A DNA stretch of 64,000 bases, taken from positions 1-64,000 of the forward strand of contig NZ_JPVN01000019.1 in NCBI RefSeq assembly GCF_000772945.1, read 5' to 3'. The notes below the pieces were generated by a model that saw only the letters and a program-made list of their open reading frames with translations, was not told where the DNA came from and made no database searches. Position 1 is the first letter of the stretch; the number at the start of each line of letters is the position of its first letter. Shown here piece after piece: positions 43,445 through 52,141 of the stretch. Source of the stretch: Ureibacillus manganicus DSM 26584. Lineage in GTDB: Bacteria > Bacillota > Bacilli > Bacillales_A > Planococcaceae. A program made the translations under genes and the position numbers.

Positions 43445-44311
43445 TTATTGGAGAATGAAATCTTTTAATCTCAGAATATTTTCTTCAAGAAATGCAGCAT
43501 TCTTTTCGATACCTCGCCGTTTGCACCAACCAATACTATTGAAGGAGTCAATAAAACGATAAAAAGGTAATACAATCTCTAAATCGATTATCGGTCTGAT
43601 GCTTTTATATCCTTCTTTATATGATTGATAAAACCTAGAATCGTAACTTAAAAAGTCACGGTACAATTTAGTGAAATCAATTTCTGTTGATCCAAATCGA
43701 ACACTTTCAAAATCAATGACCCCGGAAACTTTGTCACCATTAACAATGATATTTGCTGGACGGAAATCCATATGTACAAAGCCAGGGCCATCTGGTAGAG
43801 GTAGTTGACCTTTCATTCTTTCAAACATATCTATTGCCTTTAAATATAAAGTCTCATCAAGTACATCTTTTACATCTACAGCAAAACTATAAAATTGTTT
43901 TTCTATAAATTTCGACCAGTTTGCAAATTCGTTTTGTATGCCTTTTAACTCTTTATTTATAGGTGGGTGTATCAAGTGCATTGACGCATGTAGCACTCCT
44001 ACATGATAGGCAGCAGTTGGTGATACGTCTATAGTTAAAGGTTGTCCTTTTAATTCTGACAATAAATATGCACCAGGACATTCCTCGTCTCCTGTCCAAT
44101 AATCCAACAGTTCAGGTGTTGCCACTTTTCCTTTTAAAATTTCATAGGCTTCAAGTTCCCGCTCAAATTTCAATTTTGTGTAAGGGATTTTCACGAAGAT
44201 TGTTTCACCCTTCTTCAAATGACATTTATAAACGGTTGAGCTATGAGAATCATCCACCTCGTCTACTGAAATCACATCTAAATTAAATTGCTCAAGGACT
44301 CGCTGTAACAA
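43445..44311 (-). CDS. APH family phosphotransferase
   Basis: A 288-residue aminoglycoside-phosphotransferase-fold kinase. The catalytic loop is HMDFRPANIIV, and the metal-binding Asp lies in SGVIDFESVRFGSTEIDFTK. The N-lobe is FVKIPYTKLKFERELEAYEI. The substrate may be an antibiotic, choline-like or sugar alcohol. Starts at TTG with AAAGGGGAG 6 bases upstream. Confidence 0.85.
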   Translation of the reverse strand: MLQRVLEQFNLDVISVDEVDDSHSSTVYKCHLKKGETIFVKIPYTKLKFERELEAYEILKGKVATPELLDYWTGDEECPGAYLLSELKGQPLTIDVSPTAAYHVGVLHASMHLIHPPINKELKGIQNEFANWSKFIEKQFYSFAVDVKDVLDETLYLKAIDMFERMKGQLPLPDGPGFVHMDFRPANIIVNGDKVSGVIDFESVRFGSTEIDFTKLYRDFLSYDSRFYQSYKEGYKSIRPIIDLEIVLPFYRFIDSFNSIGWCKRRGIEKNAAFLEENILRLKDFILQ

Positions 44312-44336
44312 GCTTATCTCCCCTTTCTAATAAGTT

Positions 44337-44364
44337 GAAAAAAGCAGAGCGAACACACTCTGCT
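44337..44364 (-). terminator. Rho-independent terminator
   Basis: AGCAGAG (44343-44349) pairs with CTCTGCT (44358-44364) and TTTTTTC follows on the minus strand. It lies 10 bases after the stop of the dikinase gene. Confidence 0.85.
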
Positions 44365-44373
44365 AGTCTTTAT

Positions 44374-46635
44374 TTAATTTTCCTTTATTGTAACTGTTCC
44401 TCTTGTACCATCTACAATGACGATATCTCCATTTTTAAGGCTCGTTAAACAATTTCGAACACTCATGACAGCAGGAATACCAACCTCCCGCGCAGTAACA
44501 GCCCCATGGGATAATGGGCCTCCTGATTCTGTAATAAGCCCTTTTGCGGAGTAGAATAATGTCGTCCAGGCAGGATTCGTTGTTCGTGTTACCAAAATGC
44601 TTCCTTCTCTTACATATTTAAATTCCTCTATACTTCGAACGATACAAACTTCTCCCTCGATCATACCCGCACTTCCCGGAACGCCTTTTAATATACCGTC
44701 TGTTACATACACTTCTTCTTCCTCTTGCTCAGAATAATTCCAATCAGGAGATGTCTTTAAAAGTTTTTGATATTCTTTTCTTTTCTCGATTAACCCACGC
44801 TCATTTACTTCATTCCCATTTAACACTTCGAAAAGTTCATTTTTCGTTAAGAAAAATAAATCATATGGATCTTCTAAGCCAAGTTTACTTCCTAATCGAG
44901 CAATAGATTTTCTTGCTAGTAAGTTCACGCGTGTTGTTTGAAAATGTTCTTCATCATCAAGTTCCGTATATATAATAGCAAGATTTGCTAGTTTATATAA
45001 AGCCTTTGAAATGTCATCTGATGGAACAGAAAGTAATTCTTTTAATGTATCGATGCCAACATCGTTGCTTTGAGTATTCGTTTGACATGGAATCACTAAT
45101 TCCATAAGCACTTCTGGTTTTTCCGCCCAAGTTGGATAATAATAATCAAATGTCAGCTCACGATGTCCATATTTTTCAAGGAATAATATAAACTCAGAGT
45201 TTGTTAGACTTCTATCTTCAATACTAGCTAATTCTGCATTGATATTCGCTGTACGAATGTTTGCAAGTGATAGCACATTGTCGAGTTTTTCTTTTGCAAT
45301 TTGTTGATCTCCATATACGTGGTACAATGCTTCAAACAATGTTCCCACGATAAAGCTTTGTGTCATAGAAATCGCAATATTTGGCTTAAAATATTCATTT
45401 GCCGTATAAAACAATCGATCATAGTATTCTCTAAAAGTTTCCAGCGAATCTGATTCTTTTGGTAAGATATTAAGTTCCCCGATACGAGTTAAATAAAGGG
45501 ATAAATCATCCCTCCACTTTTTAGCTAAAGACTCTGCCCAAAAGTATTTTTCATCTAAGAGCGCTATTTCCTGTAATTTAGAAATTTTGAGTGGACGTTT
45601 CATCGCAAGGATTTCCACAGCCGTTTGATTTCCATATACGAACCCATTTTTCATTGCAAACCATGGTTTTGTAGGTAAGTCAATATTCATTAGTTTTAGT
45701 GAGTATTCTAGTGAACTATTAAAACCTTCTTCAACAAAATCCCATGTGAGTGGCGTAATGGCATCTGGGAAACGTTCTGCAGATTCATCTCGAGTGAGAT
45801 ACGCAGGAATCGTTGTTTGCGGTCTTGATTGTAGTAAATAGATTTCACCTTCATAAATGGCCCACTCGATATCTTGCGGAGATGCATAGTGTCTTTCAAT
45901 TTGTTTAGCGAGATTTGCGATCTTTAGCACTTCTTCTTTAGTTAAACTCGCTTTTTCATCAGCTAAGTTTTCTTTTACTGTGTTATTCTTTGTATCTACT
46001 ATCCACGTATCTGTTAAAGCTTCCCCTGCAACCACATTTTCTCCAAGTCCAAAACTAGATTCTATTAATACGCGGCTGAATTTTCCGCTAATAGGGTCCA
46101 CTGAAAATGCCACACCTGCACTTTCGCTCGGAACCATTTTTTGGATGACTACGGCCATACTTGCTTCTTCCTGTGAAAACCCTCGTTCGTTTCGATAAAC
46201 GACAGCATGCATGTTCCATAAAGAGGCAAAACAATCTTTTATTTTATCTTCTAATTTATCTACGGATACATTTAAAAAGGTTTCGTGTTGTCCTGCAAAG
46301 GCAGATCCTTCTAAATCCTCGAAGGTTGATGAGGACCTAACAGCGTATAAAAAATTAGGATTGGTATGTCGTTTGATCTCCTCTATCAATGCAGAAGGTA
46401 ATGCTTGAATTTTTACTTTAGTCTGCATTTCTTCACACTGTTTCAATAACTTTTCTGTATCGGAATAATTAAAAGCAGTTGGTTTTTCGTAATGCTCTTG
46501 ATAGAAGTTTGCATGTAGTACAAGTCCTTCAGGAACATTAAACCCGCTATGAGTTAACACTTTTAGATTGTGACCCTTGCCACCATCTTGCTGGGTACTA
46601 CCTTGTTCTTGAAATGTAGAAATATATTTTTTCAC
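44374..46635 (-). CDS. PEP synthase/rifampin phosphotransferase-like dikinase
   Basis: A 753-residue protein with an N-terminal ATP-grasp domain (FLYAVRSSSTFEDLEGSAFA, QKMVPSESAGVAFSVDP, DIEWAIYEGEIYLLQSRPQT), a 350-residue helical middle region and a C-terminal phosphohistidine domain with the swivelling His in GGPLSHGAVTAREVGIPAVM. It lacks the PEP-binding TIM barrel of PEP synthase, like rifampin phosphotransferase (about 860 residues), but its middle domain is shorter. The acceptor is unknown. Starts at GTG after AAGGAG, and follows a PlsC-like gene by 31 bases. Confidence 0.88.
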   Translation of the reverse strand: MKKYISTFQEQGSTQQDGGKGHNLKVLTHSGFNVPEGLVLHANFYQEHYEKPTAFNYSDTEKLLKQCEEMQTKVKIQALPSALIEEIKRHTNPNFLYAVRSSSTFEDLEGSAFAGQHETFLNVSVDKLEDKIKDCFASLWNMHAVVYRNERGFSQEEASMAVVIQKMVPSESAGVAFSVDPISGKFSRVLIESSFGLGENVVAGEALTDTWIVDTKNNTVKENLADEKASLTKEEVLKIANLAKQIERHYASPQDIEWAIYEGEIYLLQSRPQTTIPAYLTRDESAERFPDAITPLTWDFVEEGFNSSLEYSLKLMNIDLPTKPWFAMKNGFVYGNQTAVEILAMKRPLKISKLQEIALLDEKYFWAESLAKKWRDDLSLYLTRIGELNILPKESDSLETFREYYDRLFYTANEYFKPNIAISMTQSFIVGTLFEALYHVYGDQQIAKEKLDNVLSLANIRTANINAELASIEDRSLTNSEFILFLEKYGHRELTFDYYYPTWAEKPEVLMELVIPCQTNTQSNDVGIDTLKELLSVPSDDISKALYKLANLAIIYTELDDEEHFQTTRVNLLARKSIARLGSKLGLEDPYDLFFLTKNELFEVLNGNEVNERGLIEKRKEYQKLLKTSPDWNYSEQEEEEVYVTDGILKGVPGSAGMIEGEVCIVRSIEEFKYVREGSILVTRTTNPAWTTLFYSAKGLITESGGPLSHGAVTAREVGIPAVMSVRNCLTSLKNGDIVIVDGTRGTVTIKEN

Positions 46636-46666
46636 ATTGTTCTCCTTTTCAAAAGTAATGGTCAGT

Positions 46667-47539
46667 TTAATCTAGTCCAGCTGCATCTTTCCAAATTCGA
46701 TAAATAAAAAGACCAATTAAGGTAATAATCAAATACCCTACTAATAAAAATGGATAAAAAATTGAAAAGCCTATATAAATTATTGATTGCAATATGAAGA
46801 TAGGCACTCCAGACAAAATCCGCCATAGAGCAATCACGTTGTTATCATCGGCAAATTTTTTTGAGACATAGTAAGGAATCAACAGAACTAGCAAATTTGA
46901 AAGAAAGAATAATAGAACAATAGGAAATAAAGAGATGGCAAGCAAAGGATTTTTTTTGGGTTCTTTAAATTGCAAACCGTCGTCATATACAAGTTCCAAT
47001 TGATTTTTTATTTCTTCGGTCGTCTCTTTTTTATTGTTCAAAGTAAGTGTAACTGGTTCTCCAATTTGAATAAAAACATGACTTCTAAAGCTCCACCCTT
47101 TTTCATAATGAAGTCCAATGGGTACGATTTTAGGATCATTTAGTGAAGACACCACATGTGATACCCCTTCTCTTATTTCAAGAAGCCCCTTACCTAAGTG
47201 ACTCGTACCTTCTGGAAACATCAAAACACTTGTATCGTTTTCTATTTCCTTGTTGATTCTGCTTAATTCTTTTCTGTTGTGACGCATTTCATTCATATTT
47301 ACTGGGTAACGATAAATTGCAATTTGGTCCCGGAATAAATAGCGCAAAATTGCATTTTTCGTTAAGTTTTTCCCAATAACAGTTTTCATTTTCTGTTTAA
47401 AAATGGAAAGAATTACAAATCCATCTACTACACCATTTCGATGATTACTAACATAAAAAGATGCTTCGTTTGGAAATGTTCCTTTTATTTCAATCTTACT
47501 AAAATATATCTTTGCTAGTAGACGGACAAGCCACATCAT
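46667..47539 (-). CDS. PlsC-like 1-acyl-glycerol-3-phosphate acyltransferase
   Basis: A 290-residue membrane-associated acyltransferase. The active-site H-x4-D is in FYVSNHRNGVVDGFVI, and the substrate-binding motif is FPEGTSHLGKGLLE. The C-terminal third has three or four hydrophobic helices, more than the usual PlsC. The acyl acceptor is unknown. It is 31 bases upstream of the dikinase gene in an apparent two-gene operon. AAAGGATGAG precedes the ATG. Confidence 0.85.
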   Translation of the reverse strand: MMWLVRLLAKIYFSKIEIKGTFPNEASFYVSNHRNGVVDGFVILSIFKQKMKTVIGKNLTKNAILRYLFRDQIAIYRYPVNMNEMRHNRKELSRINKEIENDTSVLMFPEGTSHLGKGLLEIREGVSHVVSSLNDPKIVPIGLHYEKGWSFRSHVFIQIGEPVTLTLNNKKETTEEIKNQLELVYDDGLQFKEPKKNPLLAISLFPIVLLFFLSNLLVLLIPYYVSKKFADDNNVIALWRILSGVPIFILQSIIYIGFSIFYPFLLVGYLIITLIGLFIYRIWKDAAGLD

Positions 47540-47592
47540 ATTATCAGCTCATCCTTTCTTTATTGTTGACTCATAATTTCTAAAGACGGTCC

Positions 47593-48153
47593 CTACTCAC
47601 TTAGAAGTTCTTTGTTATTGTATTCTTCGCGTAACAGACCGAATACATAATGATCTACAAACTTGTCGTAAAGCCATTCTGCATTTCTAATGCAACCTTC
47701 CTTCTGAAACCCTATTCTTTGTGGGATTTTTTGACTTTTTACATTTTCTGTTGCAACACGGATCTCGATCCGATTTAACTTTAATTCGCTGAAACAGTAA
47801 TCTACCAATGCTTTACATGCAATTGTCATAAATCCATTACCTTGGAATTTTTTACCTAGCCAATATCCAATTGAAGTCGATTGATTCGCCCAATTAATGC
47901 TATGTAAACCGATTACTCCAGCTAATTCCCCTTTATACCATATCCCGGCCTGGAAGCCATTATTACTAGAAAATTGTTTTAACGTACCCTCAATATATTG
48001 TTTCGAATCATTGACTGTTTGGGTAAAATCCAACCAGGGCAACCATTCTTTTAAGTATGATCTTGATTCATCAGTTAGTGCAAAAAGTGCTTCTGCATGT
48101 CTAACTTCTAGTAATCTTAATTCAGTATCTTCATTGATTTTATATGTAAACAT
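47593..48153 (-). CDS. GNAT acetyltransferase, RimJ/RimL type
   Basis: A 186-residue protein with LRLLEVRHAEALFALTDESR, YWLGKKFQGNGFMTIACKAL (acetyl-CoA loop) and RIEIRVATENVKSQKIPQRI, a typical ribosomal-protein-type or small-substrate acetyltransferase. ATG 48153 follows GGAGGG by 6 bases, and the frame is open 12 codons further upstream without a ribosome binding site. Lies 53 bases upstream of the acyltransferase gene. Confidence 0.87.
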   Translation of the reverse strand: MFTYKINEDTELRLLEVRHAEALFALTDESRSYLKEWLPWLDFTQTVNDSKQYIEGTLKQFSSNNGFQAGIWYKGELAGVIGLHSINWANQSTSIGYWLGKKFQGNGFMTIACKALVDYCFSELKLNRIEIRVATENVKSQKIPQRIGFQKEGCIRNAEWLYDKFVDHYVFGLLREEYNNKELLSE

Positions 48154-48219
48154 TGTTTTCCCTCCTAATTCGACATCATTCTTATTCAATTCTACAAAAC
48201 TCTGGAAAACCCTTGTTAA

Positions 48220-48245
48220 AAAATAGAGCTGCCAAATTGGCAGCT
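48220..48245 (-). terminator. Rho-independent terminator
   Basis: AGCTGCCAA (48227-48235) and TTGGCAGCT (48237-48245) form a perfect 9-bp stem; TCTATTTTTT follows on the minus strand. It ends the GyrI-like gene at 48264. Confidence 0.9.
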
Positions 48246-48263
48246 AGATTTGTTTTATTTCAA

Positions 48264-48785
48264 CTAATTAACAAAATGACATATATCTAAAATAACGTTT
48301 CCATTTTCATCAGGTCTCGTAAAACGAGGACAACCATATCGTTCAAAGAACCACCAAGCCTCTTGTTCGTCCTTAATGATTTCATGGCCTTCTTCTGAAA
48401 GCTTATTAGCACATTCTAATTCATTACGATATACTTCTGGAATGCTGCCTTTTACCCAACACACACCTAAATTAGAAGCTTGAAAATCTATATAGCCGAA
48501 TCCCTCTGGCGCTACCGCATCTTCTGGAAGAAACATCCCAATCCAGTATTCAAATGGCTCGCCTTCTTTCCAGCGCATAAGGCCGATATTTGTGTTAGCA
48601 TCTTCATAGTCGTCCTTAAAGTTATTTGTTAAAAGAGACTGCAGTTTGTTGAAACGGTCACTTTCAAACCATTCCCCCCATTTTGCTGCATAACTTCCAT
48701 TCACTCGATCTTGATCACCATATTTTATACCAATAAAACGAAGTGCAGGAATAGATTGTTTATAGGTTTTTACAATTTCGACCAT
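48264..48785 (-). CDS. GyrI-like effector-binding protein
   Basis: A 173-residue stand-alone AraC-type effector domain (RFIGIKYGDQDRVNGSYAAK, NIGLMRWKEGEPFEYWIGMF, GFGYIDFQASNLGVCWVKGS, NVILDICHFVN). The C-terminal EAWWFFERYG region is more elongated than the average. Ligand unknown; binding of drugs or peptides is plausible. GGAGG precedes the ATG. Single-gene unit. Confidence 0.8.
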   Translation of the reverse strand: MVEIVKTYKQSIPALRFIGIKYGDQDRVNGSYAAKWGEWFESDRFNKLQSLLTNNFKDDYEDANTNIGLMRWKEGEPFEYWIGMFLPEDAVAPEGFGYIDFQASNLGVCWVKGSIPEVYRNELECANKLSEEGHEIIKDEQEAWWFFERYGCPRFTRPDENGNVILDICHFVN

Positions 48786-48904
48786 AAGTTTGATCCTCCA
48801 AAATATATTTAATTAAACAATTCTAGTAATAAACATGAAGTCCTGTCTAATTTTTCTATTGCCAACAAAAAGGCAGCAATTTCATTCAATCAATGTTTAA
48901 ATTA

Positions 48905-49102
48905 TTAAATGATAAATCTAGTGATGATAAAACTAATTCCAAATAAAATAAATGCAGTTTGAAGTACAATATACATTGTAAATTCAAATTTTGTAAGTTT
49001 TCTCTGTTTCTTTGTTTTTAATAAGTATCGCAAAAATAAGCCAGAAGATATAATTAAAATTCCAGTCGAAATATATAGTAAAATCTCTGCGAACATGAGC
49101 AA
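48905..49102 (-). CDS. Small two-helix membrane protein
   Basis: A 65-residue protein with two membrane helices (LLYISTGILIISSGLFLRYLL and FTMYIVLQTAFILFGISFII) separated by a basic loop KTKKQRKLTK. TTG at 49102 fits AAGGGG 8 bases upstream; GTG at 49111 is an alternative. Positive loop suggests both termini are outside. Family unknown. Confidence 0.55.
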   Translation of the reverse strand: MLMFAEILLYISTGILIISSGLFLRYLLKTKKQRKLTKFEFTMYIVLQTAFILFGISFIITRFII

Positions 49103-49244
49103 GTAAATCACCCCTTTTAACTAATATTAGACAAGCTCAAATTAGCTTATTACTTAGTCATTTCATTTATCAATCATAGCTAAGTAGTTTACTTGTAGTT
49201 TAATATAAATGGAATAATTTTCAACAAAAGTACTATAGGTTCAA

Positions 49245-49283
49245 AAAGAAAAGAGCACAATCCCCACAGGAAATGCGCTCTTT
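49245..49283 (-). terminator. Terminator hairpin
   Basis: AAAGAGCAC (49250-49258) pairs with GCGCTCTTT (49275-49283) with one mismatch; T-run on the minus strand. Ends the oxygenase gene. Confidence 0.75.
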
Positions 49284-49318
49284 CTATTATTTCTATTAAT
49301 TTATCTTAGCGAAACAAT

Positions 49319-49969
49319 TTAATTTACTCTCTGTTTTCTCATCCATTGAGTGGCAATCCACTTTTCACCTTTTTCAACAGGTGTTCCTGCGTGTAATGTC
49401 AATTCATTCAACAATGGATCATTATAAAAATATTCAAAGTAAACTGCCATACCCTTTTGTGGACATACAGTTAACCCTAGCTTTGGAAAGAAAGTTGTTC
49501 CCCCTTCTTCCACATCATTTAAGTATAATACAAGCGTGCTAATGCGATTGTTACTCGCTGCTTTACTTGTAGAAGCAAAATAATCGTAATGTTCTTTGTA
49601 TTCTTGACCCGGTGTGTAGTTCAGAATATGTAGTCCTTCTCCATGATTTGTAGGAATCTCCATAATTTGTGAAATCCTTTTTTCTACCCGAGCTAAGATT
49701 TCATTATTGATGTCTGTTAAAAATGCGCCGCTACTTGTTCGAATGTCACTCACTTTTTTCGTACTTCCAATTTTCGAACGCTGAAGGCGGTCTTTTGACA
49801 ATTGTATAAGCGCCTCACATTCTTCATCATCCAGTACTGAGCCTAAAACAACTACTAGCGGTTCTTCAAACCTAGCAATGATATTGATGTCTCTGTCTTC
49901 TGTTTTAATTCTGTTACCATTATGGCTAAATATAGTTTGTTCTTTCAATTTTGCATCTCTAACTTCCAT
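49319..49969 (-). CDS. Prolyl 4-hydroxylase-like 2-oxoglutarate/Fe(II) oxygenase
   Basis: A 216-residue dioxygenase. The Fe ligands are His and Asp in EYKEHYDYFAS and the second His in ELTLHAGTPVEKGEKWIATQ, where the Lys binds 2-oxoglutarate. FEEPLVVVLGSVLDDEECEAL is the conserved N-terminal strand-helix. Bacillus P4H relatives hydroxylate proline of collagen-like or EF-Tu-like targets. A weak GGGG upstream supports the ATG. Substrate unknown. Confidence 0.88.
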   Translation of the reverse strand: MEVRDAKLKEQTIFSHNGNRIKTEDRDINIIARFEEPLVVVLGSVLDDEECEALIQLSKDRLQRSKIGSTKKVSDIRTSSGAFLTDINNEILARVEKRISQIMEIPTNHGEGLHILNYTPGQEYKEHYDYFASTSKAASNNRISTLVLYLNDVEEGGTTFFPKLGLTVCPQKGMAVYFEYFYNDPLLNELTLHAGTPVEKGEKWIATQWMRKQRVN

Positions 49970-49997
49970 CGTTCATTCATCAACCCCTGTTTCTAAT

Positions 49998-50215
49998 CAA
50001 ATGTGCCTTGGCGTATTTGCACCTGTCGCAAGCTTTCGGTGCAGCTTAAAACACGTGCGCCCAGATTTTATCGAGCTAGCTCTATAATTACCTTTAAAAT
50101 CTGTGCAGTCGCCGGAAGATTTAACTTCATTCAGTAGTAGCTTGAACCCATTCTGAGGGATAACTGATTGCATTCAACAAACTACATACAGAAATGGGAG
50201 ACTTCTAATGAATGA
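49998..50215. other. Hairpin-rich noncoding element
   Basis: A stretch with higher GC than its neighbours and several nested inverted repeats: GCACC (50019-50023) with GGTGC (50038-50042); CAGATTTTA (50062-50070) with TAAAATCTG (50095-50103) around the palindrome GAGCTAGCTC; CCCATTCTG (50147-50155) with CAGAAATGGG (50189-50198) inside TCATTCA (50127-50133) with TGAATGA (50209-50215). No open frame of note. It may be a structured RNA or a non-autonomous mobile element. Confidence 0.6.
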
Positions 50216-50600
50216 TTAAAATACTTAATTTATAATACTACGTAAAGTTAATAATTCCTTCTATTTTTTTTCTAATCTGAAAATTTTTTTATTGATTTTT
50301 TCTATGTTTTAGAGTTAAATGTGGTGGATTTGATAGTGGTTAGAGGTTGGAAACTCGCCCGTCTCTTGGATTTTTGGGGCAACTCCACTATTAAAACAAC
50401 GGTTACTGTCTTATTTCTTGGCTTATTTATATAACACCGCCTCCAAAACAGCGGCTTCTGTCACGTAAGTTATTTAAATAATATCTAAATTTGAAAATAA
50501 TGGGGGTCTACCTGAAATAATATACTGTAAGTCTTTTTTCCAAAACTTTAATTCGAATTTCTTCTGCTAATTGACCGGAATTTACTAATAAAATATTGTG
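50216..50600. other. Intergenic, no gene seen
   Basis: About 385 bases. The segment 50330-50480 has moderate GC (for example GGAAACTCGCCCGTCTC) but no reading frame with a ribosome binding site, no clear promoter and no recognised RNA. Confidence 0.4.
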
Positions 50601-50639
50601 AAAAAAAAAGAACATCCCCTTAAATCTGAGCTGTTCTTT
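50601..50639 (-). terminator. Rho-independent terminator
   Basis: AAAGAACA (50607-50614) pairs with TGTTCTTT (50632-50639), with nine A upstream giving the T-run on the minus strand. Ends the secreted protein gene at 50695. Confidence 0.8.
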
Positions 50640-50694
50640 CTTTATTTCTTTCCTTATATAAAAGCGAGTCTCAATTAGATATTAACGCGTAACA

Positions 50695-51114
50695 TCATGT
50701 TTCCTTCTTATTTGGATTTCGATTAATGAACTCGATTATATCGCCCTTCATATAAGAAATTGCATAGTCATAATAAAAGTACCGATCGATGTCTCCATCT
50801 TCAAGTGCTTTATCGAGCGATTTAAATTGTTTTTCTGCTAGGTACAATATTAACTGTTGCTGAGTAATATTCTGTCTTTTCGCTATTTCAGTAATTGTAT
50901 TACCACTTTCCCATTTGGACTGAAAATCTTCCTCAGTCACTCCAAGGAAATTATATAGCTCATCGTAATTGTATTTAAATTGGAATGTTTGCGGTATTTT
51001 TCTATCATTTAATTCATTTAATGTTGTATTGTGTTCATCTGCAAAAACTTCCGTGTGCCCGTTTACCATAGTTATTACTAAAAAGAAAATTAATACAGCT
51101 AAAATTTTTTTCAA
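50695..51114 (-). CDS. Secreted DUF2680-like protein
   Basis: A 139-residue exported protein. It begins LKKILAVLIFFLVITMVNGH, a signal peptide with an A-x-A-like cut near VFA-DEHN. The mature part has FLGVTEEDFQSKWESGNTIT, EIAKRQNITQQQLILYLAEK and LDKALEDGDIDRYFYYDY, close to the helical DUF2680 arrangement. TTG 51114 is supported by GGAGGG 10 bases upstream; the frame is open further but only inside the nitroreductase end. Confidence 0.7.
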   Translation of the reverse strand: MKKILAVLIFFLVITMVNGHTEVFADEHNTTLNELNDRKIPQTFQFKYNYDELYNFLGVTEEDFQSKWESGNTITEIAKRQNITQQQLILYLAEKQFKSLDKALEDGDIDRYFYYDYAISYMKGDIIEFINRNPNKKET

Positions 51115-51199
51115 TTTATGATGTCCCTCCTCAACTACTATCTTTAACAATGTTGTGGAATATTTATACTTCCTTTTCCAGCAGAATGGAATGTACACG

Positions 51200-51229
51200 A
51201 AAAAAGACCATCCTATAGATAGTCCTTTA
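51200..51229 (-). terminator. Weak hairpin terminator
   Basis: GGACTATC and GGATGGTC pair imperfectly with TTTTTT following on the minus strand, between the nitroreductase gene end and the secreted protein gene. Confidence 0.5.
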
Positions 51230-51241
51230 ATTTTTTCATAT

Positions 51242-51877
51242 TTACTTGTATCCGTTGAAATTAACAAACTCTCCAACAGGTTTGCGATAACCGCGCGGAC
51301 GCATTTTATCAACGCTTTTTCCGATAGTAATCATCAATATTGGCACAAGATGGTCAGGTATAGAAAATTCTTTTCTTAGTTCATCCACATTATGTACATG
51401 CATTGGACATGTATCAAATCCGTAATGCTTCGCACTTAACATAAATAGCATTGCATGAAGACCAACATTTCGTGCTAGTTCCATGTCTAACGCACTTCCA
51501 TTTGCTTTTAATCCTTCTCTATAACCTTTTATTTGATTCATCGTCATTTCATATTCTAATTCATCCATCATTTTGAGCATTTTCATAGGGCTATAGATCT
51601 TTTCTGCCTCAAAATCCTCGAAACTGTTTTTGTTCCCCATTACAATAACGACTGCACTGGCTGTATGAATTTTATATTGATTATGAGCTAATTCTTTTAT
51701 TCTTTCTTTTTTATCTACGTCAGTGATGACCAGATAATCTGCAAATTGCAAATTGTATGCGCTTGGTGCTAATTTTGTTAGTTCGAATATTTTTTTAAAA
51801 TCATCATCCGTCATCTTTTCACTCTCTATAAAATTGACTGCTGAATGGCGAGATTTTACTAGTTCTTCAAATGTCAT
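51242..51877 (-). CDS. Nitroreductase family protein
   Basis: A 211-residue FMN-dependent oxidoreductase. VKSRHSAVNFIESEKMTDDD with the FMN-binding Arg/Ser, LAPSAYNLQFADYLVITD, and the C-terminal VPILMITIGKSVDKMRPRGY typical of NAD(P)H nitroreductases. Substrate spectrum unknown; oxidised quinones or nitro compounds are possible. GGAGT precedes the ATG. Confidence 0.88.
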   Translation of the reverse strand: MTFEELVKSRHSAVNFIESEKMTDDDFKKIFELTKLAPSAYNLQFADYLVITDVDKKERIKELAHNQYKIHTASAVVIVMGNKNSFEDFEAEKIYSPMKMLKMMDELEYEMTMNQIKGYREGLKANGSALDMELARNVGLHAMLFMLSAKHYGFDTCPMHVHNVDELRKEFSIPDHLVPILMITIGKSVDKMRPRGYRKPVGEFVNFNGYK

Positions 51878-52141
51878 GTTCCGATACTCCGTTTCATTCT
51901 GTAGTATTAATGGTCGGTAACTTTGTGGGTAGTTCTTTGATATAACATTTTCATTTTCATATTATTGTAAAATATCAACATTTCCATTATCTCAAATATG
52001 AACTAAAATGAAATGAACTTTTTCAAACTCTTTGTAAATTAATTACTATAATGAATCTCGTAAAATTACATCATTGAAGATGATTTCCCTCAAATATGTG
52101 TCTTTTTTACCTATTAATGAAACTTCATTTAATAGACAACT

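Noticed and set aside
49878-50087. 69-codon plus-strand frame
   Set aside because: It begins inside the oxygenase gene and ends in the structured element; no ribosome binding site.
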